Positions 30,908 through 41,336 of a DNA stretch of 64,000 nt are shown here, piece by piece. The translations under genes and the position numbers were made by a program. The notes beneath the pieces were generated by a model that ran no database searches, was not told the origin of the DNA, and was given only the letters and a program-made list of their open reading frames with translations. Location: positions 61,748,828 through 61,812,827 of the forward strand of contig NC_063172.1 of NCBI RefSeq assembly GCF_023159225.1, given 5' to 3'. This DNA is from Perognathus longimembris pacificus (Eukaryota; Chordata; Mammalia; Rodentia; Heteromyidae). The number at the start of each line of letters is the position of its first letter. Within the stretch, counting starts at the first letter, position 1.

Positions 30908-32527
30908 ACCTCAATATCAGACCTGAATCCTTGAAACTACTGAAGGACAGAGTAGGAAAGATGCTAGAACTTATAGGCACAGGAAGGAACTTCCTGAATA
31001 TAGTCCCAGGGGCACAGCAAATAGGGGAGAGACTCGACAAATGGGACTACTACAAATTAAAAAGTTTCTGCACAGCTAAGGACATAGCCACCAAAATAGA
31101 AAGAGAGCCAACCATATGGGAAAGGATCTTTACCAGCACAGCAACAGACAAAGGCCTAATATCTGTCATCCACAGAGAACTCAAAAAACTAACACCCTCC
31201 AAACTCAGTAAACCAATTAGGAAATGGGCAAAGGAGCTAAAGAGAGACTTCACAAGAGAAGAGATAAAAATGGCAAAGAAACATATGAGGAAATGTTCAA
31301 CATTCCTGGTAGTAAAGGAAATGCAAATAAAAACAACCCTGAGATACCACCTCACTCCAGTTAGAATGGCCTATACTCTGAATCAGGCAACAACAAATGC
31401 TGGAGGGGGTGTGGGGAAAGAGGAACCCTTCTCCATTGTTGGTGGGAGTGCAAATTAGTACAACCACTTTGGAGAACAGAATGGAGGTTTCTCACAAAGC
31501 TTAATATAGACCTACCCTATGACCCAGCCATACCACTCCTAGGCATCTATCCTGAACAACAGGTCCCAAGATATCAAAAAGACATCTTCACTTCCATGTT
31601 TATCGCTGCACAATTCACAATAGCCAAAATGTGGAAACAACCCAGATGCCCCTCCACAGATAAATGGATCCAAAAAATATGGTACCTATACACAATGGAA
31701 TACTACATAGTGATTAGGAATGGTGAAATATTGTTATTCGCAGGGAAATGGTCAGAACTTGAACAAATAATGTTGAGTGAGACAAGCCTAGAACACAGAA
31801 AACAAAGGGGCATGATCTCCCTGATATATGACTGTTAAGATGGTGTGATGGGGAGATAGTAGAGACCAGGTCTGTGAAACCAAAAACCTCTTGTCAAATG
31901 GTATTTCCACAGGTTTGGGTCAGCAACCCAACACTATGTAACTAAAACCAAACTACTCAACCTATAAAGGTCAAAAATTGACCTATCAGTGGATCACAAT
32001 AGCTCAAAAGCTATGTATGTACGTTCATATAAGACTATTGTCGACATACCGTCTATTGTAGACATTACATTTAAAGACCTAGGCGAATTTTCTTGGGCGT
32101 AGGCCATGTGGCTACTGTATATGTTCTTTTTTTTTTTTTTTTTTTTTTTTTTGCCAGTCCTGGGGCTTGGACTCAGGGCCTGAGCACTGTCCCTGGCTTC
32201 TTTTTGCTCAAGGCTAGCACTCTGCCACTTGAGCCACAGCTCCACTTCTGGTCATTTTCTGTATATGTGGTGCTGGGGAATTGAACCCAGGGCTTCACAT
32301 ATGTGAGGCAAGCTCTCTTGCCACTAGGCCATATCCCCAGCCACTGTATATGTTCTTGGTACATTGTGTATTGCGTATATGTCTATCTGACCTAGGGAAG
32401 GGAAAGAAAAACACGGTGTAAGATATCTCAAGAAATGTACACGCTGCCTTACTATGTAACTGTACCCCTTGTGCATAACACCTTGTCAAAAAATTTTTGT
32501 TTAATAAATAAATAAATTTTTTTAAAA
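30908..32527 (+). mobile_element. L1, 5'-truncated, ORF2 C-terminus plus 3' UTR
   Basis: Inserted between 14-bp duplications at 30,894-30,907 and 32,528-32,541. ORF2 reads 'ESLKLLKDRVGKMLELIGTG', 'KWDYYKLKSFCTAKDIATK', 'KWAKELKRDF' and '[18 protein letters not shown]'. It loses frame near 31,400-31,460, destroying the terminal Cys-rich motif, then resumes at 31,596-31,838 ('[20 protein letters not shown]', 'WYLYTMEYY'). The 3' UTR carries an IDL-Geo, and the tail is (AAAT)n-like. The copy is dead but fairly young. Confidence 0.92.
32129..32342 (-). mobile_element. IDL-Geo dimeric SINE
   Basis: Antisense copy with a T run, Geo half ('gcttggactcagggcctgag') and IDL half ending 'gccatatccccagcc'. 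A perfect 15-bp duplication, actgtatatgttctt, lies at 32,114-32,128 and 32,343-32,357. It sits in the 3' UTR of the L1 above and is the youngest layer of this nest. Confidence 0.95.
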
Positions 32528-32600
32528 AGAAGAGTCCCTGAGAGTCTTGTCTCTAACTAACGTGGCGGTGGTAGAGTGGTACAGTGCCAGCCTTGAATGG

Positions 32601-32899
32601 GAAGGTTCTATACAGCAGGTAGCCACAAGTGGAATGAAGAAGAGTTGTTCACCCAGATCCTGAATGTCTTCTGTACATCTTGCCTTTCTACTGTGGCTTT
32701 GCTCTTTCCTAGTTGGCGATGTCTCTCATTCCAGAAATCTCTGTTCCACACTCTTAGCTTTTTCATTCTTGGTGCTCTGACAACTTGATAGCTGGTAGAA
32801 GTAGCTAGGCTGTAGAAAGAGTGCAGGCCCCTATGGACATGAACTTCTGTCAAGGCACCACCCTTTATACAGCCGTCAATGGCTTGGGCCTCCCTCTTG
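32601..32899. other. Spacer, nothing recognised
   Basis: May include a decayed continuation of the neighbouring antisense L1 piece. Confidence 0.35.
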
Positions 32900-33301
32900 C
32901 TCCTTACAAGACCAAGTGAGGGGTTAACACTTTTGAGCTCTACGAATATTTGAGATATGAGGTCCTTGTTTAAGGTATAGCTAGAGAAGATCTTTTCCCA
33001 CTCTGTGGGCCTTGTATTTGTCTTGCTAGCTATGTCCTTTGGCATGTAGAAATTCCTCAGTCGAATGCAATCTCATTGATCCAGTCTTTGATTTGTTGTG
33101 ATTCAGGATTTTTACTTAGGACGTTGTGACCTGTGCCAAGGAGCCTAGTGTTTCCCCCATCTCTTCCTGTAATATTTTCATGATATCAGGCCTTACTTTG
33201 AGGTCCTCATAGAAACAACAATCCAATTAGTAAATGGGCTAAAGAGTTACAGAGAGACTTCTTGAAGGAGTTAAGGACAGCCAATAGACATATGAAGAGA
33301 C
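32900..33301 (-). mobile_element. L1 ORF2 fragment in two opposed parts
   Basis: From 33,213 down to about 32,900 the minus strand reads L1 ORF2 ('DIASKTNTRPTEWEKIFSSY', 'DLISQIFVELKSVNPS'). From about 33,214 the plus strand reads the next ORF2 part ('NPISKWAKELQRDF', 'ANRHMKR'). The parts meet head to head near matching ORF2 positions, as in a twin-primed 5' inversion. The plus part stops at about 33,301 without a 3' UTR, so the copy was later deleted or broken. Confidence 0.7.
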
Positions 33302-34714
33302 GTTGCCAGTGTCTGATGGACCAGCAGAGGGCAGCATCGAGACATCAACGTCACTGTCAGAAGCAAAGCACAGGCTTGCAGGCAGGTTTGTTGGAGGCTT
33401 TAACCTTTAAAGCAATCCCCACCCCCGCCGCCGCTCTCCCGGGCCTGTGTGGGCTGCCCTAAAATGAGCAGGTGATGGGCATGAAATATTAAACAGTTCT
33501 GTTCTGCAAAAATGGAAATGAGTTATCATTTAGCGTGCGATCAGTTGACGACACATCCTTCCAGCTTCAGGAAGGTGTTCTGTGTGTGCAGGGGCAGTGA
33601 ACTGGTTTACCACCACCATCTCAGATCCTGGGGAAGCAAAGGCCATGGGGAGTGGGGGTGCAGTGGGGGGGGGCCTCCCCCAAGTAGCAGCGTGTGGGGG
33701 GTACCTGGGAGAGGGAGGCTGAAGCCTGCAGGAAAAAAGAGGCTGGGAAGCCAGGGCCTGGGAAAGAGGCTGGGCATGCAGGTGCCTTGCTTAGGGAGGC
33801 TGACGATGTGGGCCCCTGTCTTTTGAGGGGGCTATAGGATGGACAAGATGGGGCGGGCAGTGAAGACAAGCAGGCAGGCTGGCACTTCCCACAGGCTGCA
33901 GATGTCCTCTCCCGTGCTTCTTTTTGTCAGAAGGGCTCTGAGAGGAAGGAGTAGCATTTTCTTTGTCCTTCAGAATCTTGACCCACCTGCCACAATCCCT
34001 CCTCAGCACTGCTTGTGAGGTTGCAAATCCCTGAACACAGCCAGAAGCCGATCTCGGCCCTGAGTCTCTTCCTCTGTGGCAGAAGGGAAGGGATGCTTTT
34101 GTCTCCGTGTTCTGTGTTTCCAAGGAGCGCATTTCAGGGCTCCATGTCTCCCCTGGGGCTGGCTCCCGTCCATGCTGTTGCAGAAGACGAGCTTAGGTGT
34201 GTCTCCGCTCTGGTCTCCAGGCTGTCAAAGGCAAATCAGTTTAAAGGGCACAGTGCACAGACCCCCAGCCAGTGCAGCAGGCCGAGCTGCCAGAGCCAGG
34301 GAGGAGGCTGTCCTGGGAGGGTCGTTCTTGAGCCCGATTCATTGATCATTTTCTTTGGTCAAAGATTCCTTGCTGCTACTGTGCTGTTTCCAATGGGCTT
34401 TATTTCTTTACAGACAGTATTGATTCTCCTCTCGGGATGATTACACTCTGATCCTCATTCTCACTGATACTCATCATCTTGCATGAGTGAAGGCTGTGTT
34501 GTATGGCAAGCACCAGCTCTCTAAAATGTCCCTTGATGCAAATTTTGGGTAGGAAGTGAGTTTTTCCCCCTGTCCTATTAGGAGGACTAGGTTAGGCTAG
34601 ATGAGTCAAATTTCTACTAGATACAGACAAAGGTGATGCTTATAACCAGTCCAAGAGCCCAATACATACATAGTAATATGCACCTTCATTTTTTTTCTTT
34701 GAATTAAAATAAAC
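33302..34714. other. Apparently single-copy, higher-GC DNA
   Basis: No repeat family recognised. It contains the CTCF-like motif (33,321-33,334), a CpG-bearing patch at 33,418-33,446 and a run of nine G near 33,664. Overlapping open frames of up to 141 codons on both strands have no recognisable domain. Confidence 0.5.
33321..33334 (+). promoter_or_regulatory. CTCF-binding-site-like motif
   Basis: CCAGCAGAGGGCAG matches the degenerate CTCF core CCASYAGRKGGCRS at all 14 positions. It lies in single-copy sequence 20 bases after the broken L1 end. Occupancy cannot be judged from sequence, and a motif this degenerate occurs by chance at some rate in 64 kb. Confidence 0.5.
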
Positions 34715-35012
34715 TTTCTCCTTTTGTGGTGGGATTAGGATTTGAACCTAGGACTTGTTTAATGCTTGCCAGGCAAGTACTCTCCCTTCCCACCCTCCAT
34801 TTTTTTTATTTTTTTTAAACCAAGTTTTATTTTTTGTCCAGACTAGCCCAGACCAAGATCCTCCTATTTGCATCAAACACAAGACAGCAGGCCTTGTAGG
34901 GGTTGAGGTAGGGCCTTGCACACTTTTTGCCTGGGCTGGCCTTGAACCTTCTTAGACTCCTTCTTAGCCTCCTGGGTAGCTAGAATTACAAGTGTGAGTT
35001 ACCATACCCACG
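34715..35012 (-). mobile_element. Old B1-dID-like SINE
   Basis: Antisense ID-like part ('gatttgaacctaggacttgt', 'gccaggcaagtactctccc'), a T-rich linker, then a B1-like part ('ttttgcctgggctggccttg', 'gcctcctgggtagctagaat'). Longer and more diverged than B1-Geo; its right unit is ID-like rather than Geo. Confidence 0.65.
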
Positions 35013-36223
35013 TTGAATCAAAATATCTTGAAAACAGTATTTCAGCTTAAAACTATGTCTTCAGTGAGTTATTATAGGCTTGACTCCATTTTTTCCAATG
35101 ATTCCCTTGGTCTATTCTTCTAGTTAGACATTGCTATTTTTCCTCAAGAGTTGCTTACACAAGCTATGTTCTTGGGGGTACAGTCTCACCTCTGGATCAC
35201 ACACTTATGTGCATTTTCTTCGTCTCTCTCCTCATAGTCAGGACAGGGCCTCGCGATCACCAAGTGGGCCTCCTTGGTCTCTTGCTGGCTTGACTGAGGA
35301 AACCTGGGGAGGGAAAAGCAAGGTCACCTCTTGCCATCACTTCCTCAACAAAGCGTATGAAGGCGACATTGCCCGTATCACTCGGCACCTGCACTGCCTC
35401 TGATCTTCTCCATCCGTCCTGAGCCGTGTGCTGAGTCCTGGCCTTACGGGGAGCCATGGAATGGGGAACCACGAAGAGGCGGAGAGGCAGCCTCTCACCC
35501 TGGCCTCGTCACCCTTAAATGGTGGTAATACAAGTCACATCGGAGATGGAAAGGCGCTGATGTCCACCTTGCTTTGTGCTCTTCTCTGGTTGTTTATGAT
35601 ATTTTCACTGATCAAGCGGATCTCGCTTCCAGATCCCTCAGACACATTTACACCGGCATACTCCTTATTAAAATATGGACTATGAGATTGCTTCACTAAG
35701 AAAAGAATGTGGAGACATGAAACACTCTACTCAAGGAAAAGAATTAGTGGCCTTTATTGTTTGAATTATCCAAAATAGATTATTTAAATACCTTCTCTCC
35801 ATTTAGTTAGCCATGTTCAACTTTGCTTTGTGTGTGATCATAATCTTTAGATGTGAATTAGTTTTAAGTCCTAATATGGAAACAAACCAGAAGCTATAAT
35901 TGCAATTTTAAATAAAATGTATTTCTGGAAATTTATGCAATTGAGTAAAAACTGGAGGTAGTAGCATGCAGTTGATTTTCTGAAATAAGATGGGATGGTT
36001 CTTCCAGACTGGAAAGTGCAAAGATACATTGTGTCATTAATATCTCCAATGTAGATTTTTAGCTCAGAGCTTTGTACAATGACCAACTGTCCCAGTCAAG
36101 TCACAAGGGTCAGGCTGCCCTGCTGGAAATACCTGCAGCAATGGACATGGGTAAGCCTATGATGATACCTTTTCGCTGTACGACGCTTCATGGTGCCTGA
36201 TAAGAGCAACTAGCATGCTTCTT
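35013..36223. other. Apparently single-copy DNA
   Basis: Higher GC at 35,200-35,520, AT-rich after 35,690. No repeat or exon recognised. Confidence 0.4.
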
Positions 36224-36356
36224 CATTTGTCTGGTCTCATAGTAATGCTGTTTCAAGTAAGTATTGCAAATTCTTACTGATGGATGAGGAAACAGAGATG
36301 TGCCAAAGTTAAATAACCAACTATCTTCCAGTCCAAAGCTGGTATAAGAGTTTCCA
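36224..36356 (-). mobile_element. MIR fragment
   Basis: Antisense order 'attcttactgatggatgagg', 'aaacagagatgtgccaaagt' and 'taaataaccaact' matches the MIR core. Confidence 0.6.
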
Positions 36357-36360
36357 ATTT

Positions 36361-36800
36361 GCTGGGCTCTGGTGGCTCATGAATATAATCCTAGCTACTC
36401 AGGAGGCTGAGAGATGAGGATCTTAGTTTGAAGCCAGCTCAGTTAGGAAAGTCCATGAGACTCTTATCTCCAGTTATCCACTAAAAAGCCAGAGGTGGGG
36501 CTGGGGATATAGCCTAGTGGCAAGAGTGCCTGCCTTGGATACACAAGGCCCTAGGTTTGATTCCCCAGCACCACATATACAGAAAACGGCCAGAAGGGGC
36601 GCTGTGGCTCAAGTGGCAGAGTGCTAGCCTTGAGCGGGAAGAAGCCAGGGACAGTGCTCAGGCCCTGAGTCCAAGACTGGCCAAAAAAAAAAAAAAAAAA
36701 AAAGCCAGAGGTGGAGGTGAGGATCAAATGATTGAATGCTGGCTTTGCGCTGGAAAGCTAAGGAGCAGCATGTAGGCTCCAAGTTTAAGTCCCAGTAATT
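36361..36800 (+). mobile_element. B1-Geo composite SINE split by an IDL-Geo
   Basis: The B1-like half begins 'gctgggctctggtggctcat'. The linker reaches 'gccagaggtgg', then the IDL-Geo intervenes. The Geo-like half resumes at about 36,715 ('gaatgctggctttgcgctgg') and ends near 'aagtttaagtcccagtaatt'. Confidence 0.85.
36499..36698 (+). mobile_element. IDL-Geo dimeric SINE
   Basis: Sense copy, nearly complete. The IDL part ('ggctggggatatagcctagt', B box 'ggtttgattcc') is followed by the Geo part ('gcgctgtggctcaagtggca'; 'cctgagtccaag') and a pure A tail. A perfect 16-bp duplication, aaaaagccagaggtgg, lies at 36,483-36,498 and 36,699-36,714. It inserted into a B1-Geo SINE. Confidence 0.95.
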
Positions 36801-37324
36801 ATATAACACACAAATAACAAGAATCCAAAGAGCTTCAAATTATAAGCAGGTAGCTTGTATCTCAGTGTTTCCTCAAACATGTTACTATTATCATGCACTT
36901 TACTTCTAATTGCTCACTTTTTTTTTGTCTCGGTGAGTTTACCAGTGCTCTGCTTGGTGATTTATGTATGGTTTCTACATTATCATTGAGCTCAGTACTC
37001 AAATCTTAGTTGCCCTTATGCCACTTTATTGGAAAAGTTAAGTACAGAGTACTTAACCTTTACTAGATAAGTATTGTACGTGAGGTACATTTTTAAAGGG
37101 AAGGGAAAAACATTATTCTAATTCAAGACAAACATTCCCATGGAAATCTATAGATATGACTCCAAGTCTAATTCATATGTAATAAAGATTGAGTTCTAGT
37201 AGGCATTACAACTTCTTACTTACAAATGAGTGTTAAACGTTTAAATAACCACCTACAAACCTAGTTGTGGGTTGGTGGAAGAGCTTTTGATAATTAGTTT
37301 ATGTCCAGGATAGTTCTAGCAGAG
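36801..37324. other. Spacer with a short perfect hairpin
   Basis: GTTAAGTAC (37,037-37,045) and GTACTTAAC (37,049-37,057) pair across a 3-base loop. Nothing else recognised. Confidence 0.45.
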
Positions 37325-37775
37325 GATCACAATAGCTCAATAGCTATGTACATATGACCTTATAAAATAATACTAATCTAAATGAACTACAAGATATGTA
37401 AGGAAGAAGGTTTTTTTTTTGTTCTTAGTGTACTATATGCAGTTATTTTTTTCTTTCTTTCTTTTCCTTTGGTTTACATCCTGTTGTCACTGCTTATGAT
37501 TTCGATACCTTTTGTATTTTATATAAGTTTATCTGATTTGGGATGAGAAGAGGAATCACAGGAACGATGAGACAAAGGACAAAGGATGAACCAATGCAAC
37601 AAAGCTGCTCACTAGACACTATTTTGGAAATGAACTTTACAACTTCGGGGAAGGGGAGTGGAGGAGAGAGATAGCAGGAGAAGATGAGAGAGGGTAACAA
37701 TGTTCTACAAGAACTGTACTCATTTCCTTACTTACGTAACCATAAAACCTCTGTAGATCATCTTTACAAACAACA
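37325..37775 (+). mobile_element. L1 3' UTR
   Basis: 'ggatcacaatagctcaatag' matches the 3' UTR start of the L1 at 31,990. The end ('cgtaaccataaaacctctgt', then an A/C-rich tail) matches other L1 ends here. No ORF2 part. Confidence 0.7.
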
Positions 37776-38984
37776 CCAAGACTAGGTCCAATGATACCTG
37801 AGTTCTAGCTCCTATAGAAAAGGAGAAAGGAGGGCCCGACTGAAAGTGAGAAGCAGGACTCAGTCTTCAGGCAAGAACACTGAGTAATACAAAAGAATCT
37901 CCCTGGAAATGCGAGCGCTGCTCGTGAATCCCATCCACCATGCCCACGGAATGCACTCTGTGGATGCCCTCTTGCTTGAGAAGATGGACAGTCTAACAAT
38001 GTTTATCATGCCACTGCAGATCTCTAAATAGCATTCAAGAAAACCTTACAGCACAGTAAAATACACAGCCATGTTCAAATAGGAAATGTTCTTGAAGGCT
38101 CACAAATCCAGCACATAGAAGATGGGTTGTGATTCTAAGGGATGATACGAGCCAGAAAATTGAGAGGTAGAACAGTAGGGCTTCCGGGGGCATATCACTG
38201 AGTCGGGGGTGCCTCAAGACTATGCTGGCTGAGCTTCACAATGTCATGTAACTTTATCTGCTTTGGGTTATGGTTGTCTACACAAACACACGTATAGTAA
38301 GCGTTTGCATTGTGAACTGCAGTCAGGAGGTATGCCTTGGCCTAACATGAACCCTTAATGGGATTGTGGGGTCTTTCTAGAGTCCCGAGTCAAGAGAACA
38401 CGTTGGGTTTGGTTAGGGATACGTATCCAAACCCAGTAATCCCCAAATCTACGACTCTCCCAGTGAATAAATTGATCTGCTCAGATCCTCAGCAAGCTTT
38501 GGCAACATGCAAACCCAGATACTTCCTCTTTCTACTTGTAGAGTGTCCTCTACAAGTTGGAGCCCTTCTTAGAGAAGAGAATCAATCAGAAAGCTCACTA
38601 TTGAGTCACGCTGGAGCTCCTGACCTGACGGAGGCAGAGAATCATGAGTTCCCAGGGAAAATCACCAATTTGTTGTGGAACGAGTTCTAATTCTGAGCAA
38701 GATCTTAGATTCCCATAGCTCAGCTTGAAGCCTCAGTCAATGGATACTGAGCAGACAATAGGGCCTCTTCTTGTTTGTACAGCAGTTCTATTTCTCAGAA
38801 ATTGGAAGAAATGTAGTGGGTATTGCTGCTGCAGAACTAGTTCAGATAAAGGAAACAAATATTGAATAATAAGTAAACAACTTGAGTGTAAAGGTGGAAG
38901 CCATCCGAACCATAAAGAAATGTATGAGCATTGTACTGGGATTAGTGAATTTCAAAATTCAATATTCAAAATATCTTGAAGAGG
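37776..38984. other. Apparently single-copy DNA with a 10-bp hairpin
   Basis: ACTTGTAGAG (38,534-38,543) and CTCTACAAGT (38,548-38,557) form a perfect stem with a 4-base loop. It is too short for a microRNA precursor by itself. No repeat or exon recognised. Confidence 0.4.
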
Positions 38985-39100
38985 AGAAAACAAAGGAAGG
39001 AAAGAAGGATAGAAGGAAGAAAGGAAGAAAGGAGAGTGACAAAGGGACAAAGGAAGAAAGATGAATGGAAGGAAGGGAATGAAAGAAGGAAGAAAGGTGG
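38985..39100. repeat. Purine-rich (GAAG)n tract
   Basis: Imperfect GGAA, GAAA and GAAG units, about 115 bases. Confidence 0.9.
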
Positions 39101-39524
39101 TAGGTAGATATATGTTAATAAGCAAATGTAGAGTTGCGAGGAGACTAACTTTAATGCATAGGAAGTGGATTGCTGTGCCATTGGTATTCGTCTGGTTGTT
39201 AGACGTTGCCAACTCCTTCTCCCTGGATATATTCAAGGAGAATGTTGTTACGCAGGACTAAGAAATGAATTTAATAACCTCTGTGTTTTATTCTGACCTT
39301 GAAATTAAGCTGAAAATATATTTGATATTTAAAGCTTCTCTTCCGCTTAGGAACTCAGCACTGTGTAACATCCTTGGGCCTTATCAGCTGCACCCATGTG
39401 GGTTCGGCCTGGCTATTAAGGGAAGGGAGGCAGCTGCAAGCAGGGAGAGATGCGAGGGGGACCGTGTGCAGGATTTGCGACTGTCACGCTATCAAAATCT
39501 CCAGAATAGCTTTGAGAAAGTCAT
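39101..39524. other. Spacer, nothing recognised
   Basis: No repeat or coding signal recognised. Confidence 0.4.
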
Positions 39525-39600
39525 GTTTAACTTCTCATTTCTGTTTTCACCTTTGAGCAAGGTGAATAATAACACCTTCCTTGCAGACAAGTTTTGAGAA
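39525..39600 (+). mobile_element. MIR fragment
   Basis: 'aacttctcatttctgttttc' followed by 'ggtgaataataacacctt' corresponds to the MIR middle part. Confidence 0.45.
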
Positions 39601-41129
39601 CCAATTCGGTATTTCCAAAGTGTTCCTGTGATCCCAAATAAAAGGTGCCCGATTAAAGTCAAATAACTCTATATTCTCTCTCAACACTTGTCCCTGCTAA
39701 TGTCCCTGTCATAGCTTTTGCCTCTGTGTGTGTGTGGGCGGGGGGGGAAATGGAAGGTGTGAATAAGGAATCCCATTGTCACTGGGATGGGCACCTTGAA
39801 AGGCATGACATAACTTAGCTTCCTGATTTCCATTTTCACTCATCTTAGAACCCAAGAAACCTTCACTTTTGGTCTGGCAAAAGATAGCTAGCACTCCACT
39901 CGCCAAAGGAAAGGAGCAGTGAGGGTCATGATAATTAATATTTCTTGTGGATGACAATGGACCCAAGCGGATATTGGTGGCTGAGCTGTTTCTACACTTC
40001 TCCGAGCTTAACTTCCTGAGGCTAAGTCTGTCCCATTTGGTACTCTATAGTTTCTGCGGCTTTGTTTGGCTCTACCTCCATTTCCCACATTCTCCTCTAA
40101 GGCTTCCACATGCGCCTGTGCGTAGCTAGGTCCAGGGGGACCCTCGCTGGCCTGTGCTTGCGCTCTGCTTGTCTTGCTGACATATGCTACTTGAAATATC
40201 ATGACCAATCAATCCTTCCTCTGTGAAGCCATCAAAATAGAAGAGTATTTTGCTACCTTCTCCCCCCCTTGCCGCTCCACAAAGCAGTGTCTCGGAGCTG
40301 CTCGTGGAACTGATATACAGACATTTAAGAGTGACAAGCACTCTTCATGGAATTGTTGCACTAGGAAGATGAGATTAGGGCTATTAAAAGCCATCTTTTC
40401 TGGCCATGAGCTAAAAACCAACCGTGGCAGGAGAAAAAGGAGGCCAGCCCTCAAAGGAAATCAGAAATGAGAGATAGGTCCAGGGAGACTTGGGGGAACT
40501 TTGATGGGAACTTTGGGTGAGCCAGAATATAACTTTTCAGTTGTGGACGCCAGCACCCTACCAGATTATAAGTGAATTAGATTTCTGTCACTTGCAAGGA
40601 AAAGAATCGCAACGGCTGCCACTGGTGAGCCAGATAAGCTCTTGCATACACCTGCAGGTCATAGGGAGTTGATAAAGAGGTCAAGAGAAGCAAGAATGGG
40701 CATAGTTAACAATGTGGCCAGGTACTGAGGTACTGAGATCAGGGGAGCTAACACTACGATTAAATATAGCATAAACCCATAGTTTGAATAGTTTGATCTG
40801 CAGCATATAGCATAGGCTCAAATATTAACTCTTGGCTGCCAGAGGATGGTGCCATTGGGAGGCGGAGAAACCCTAAGAAACTGGAGCAGCCTTGGAGGGT
40901 GTCCTGGAAGAGACCATTCAGCACTGGCCCTTTCCTCTGTCCCTCTGCTTCCTGGGTCCCCAGAGGTGTCCAGATCTTTCTCCTTGTGATGCACTGCACT
41001 GCCACAACCTAATGCAATGAGATCAAGTGGCCCTTCAAAACCTTCAAAACTGTCAGCCAAGAAGCAAGCTTTGGCCTTCAAGTGGGTTTGCTCAGATATT
41101 TTGTCATAGTGACTGAAAGCTACATAACA
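39601..41129. other. Apparently single-copy DNA
   Basis: A short (TG)n and G run lie at 39,725-39,748. Open frames of up to 118 codons (minus, 40,818-41,174) have no recognisable domain. No supported gene. Confidence 0.4.
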
Positions 41130-41324
41130 CAATGGTAAAGGGGTAGAGTGCTGAAGTTGCCATTTATGGAACATTTATTTTTGGCTCTGAGATGTAGATT
41201 TTACTGTACTACCTTGTTCAAATTCACAGAAAATAGATATTTCTTCCATTTTGGTGATAAAGAAACCAAAGCATATTGTTGTGTGTTACTCTCTCAAGAC
41301 TTCACAGCTAGAAAAAAAACGTGC
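41130..41324 (-). mobile_element. MIR element, decayed
   Basis: Antisense 'ccattttggtgataaagaaa' and then 'caagacttcacagctag' match the 'attttacagatgaggaaac..ggtcacacagctag' part of MIR. Confidence 0.5.
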
Positions 41325-41336
41325 TTTTTTAAAAAA

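Larger units (their letters stand above)
30812..32600 (+). mobile_element. B1-Geo composite SINE split by an L1
   Basis: The left B1-like half (30,812-30,907, 'gagtggctcacgcctgtaat') stops in the linker and resumes at 32,542 with 'gagtcttgtctctaactaac' and a Geo-like A-box part ('ggtggtagagtggtacagtg'). The L1 at 30,908-32,527 lies between perfect 14-bp copies of agaagagtccctga. The SINE is therefore older than that L1. Confidence 0.85.

Noticed and set aside
32608..33045. A 145-codon minus-strand frame as a gene
   Set aside because: Its first third is L1 ORF2; the rest has no recognisable protein character.
33512..34440. Overlapping frames of 80-141 codons in higher-GC DNA as exons
   Set aside because: Both strands are equally open, no domain is recognisable, and no convincing splice-site and frame combination was seen.
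38534..38557. Perfect 10-bp hairpin as a microRNA precursor
   Set aside because: The flanks do not extend the stem to the roughly 25-30 pairs a precursor needs.
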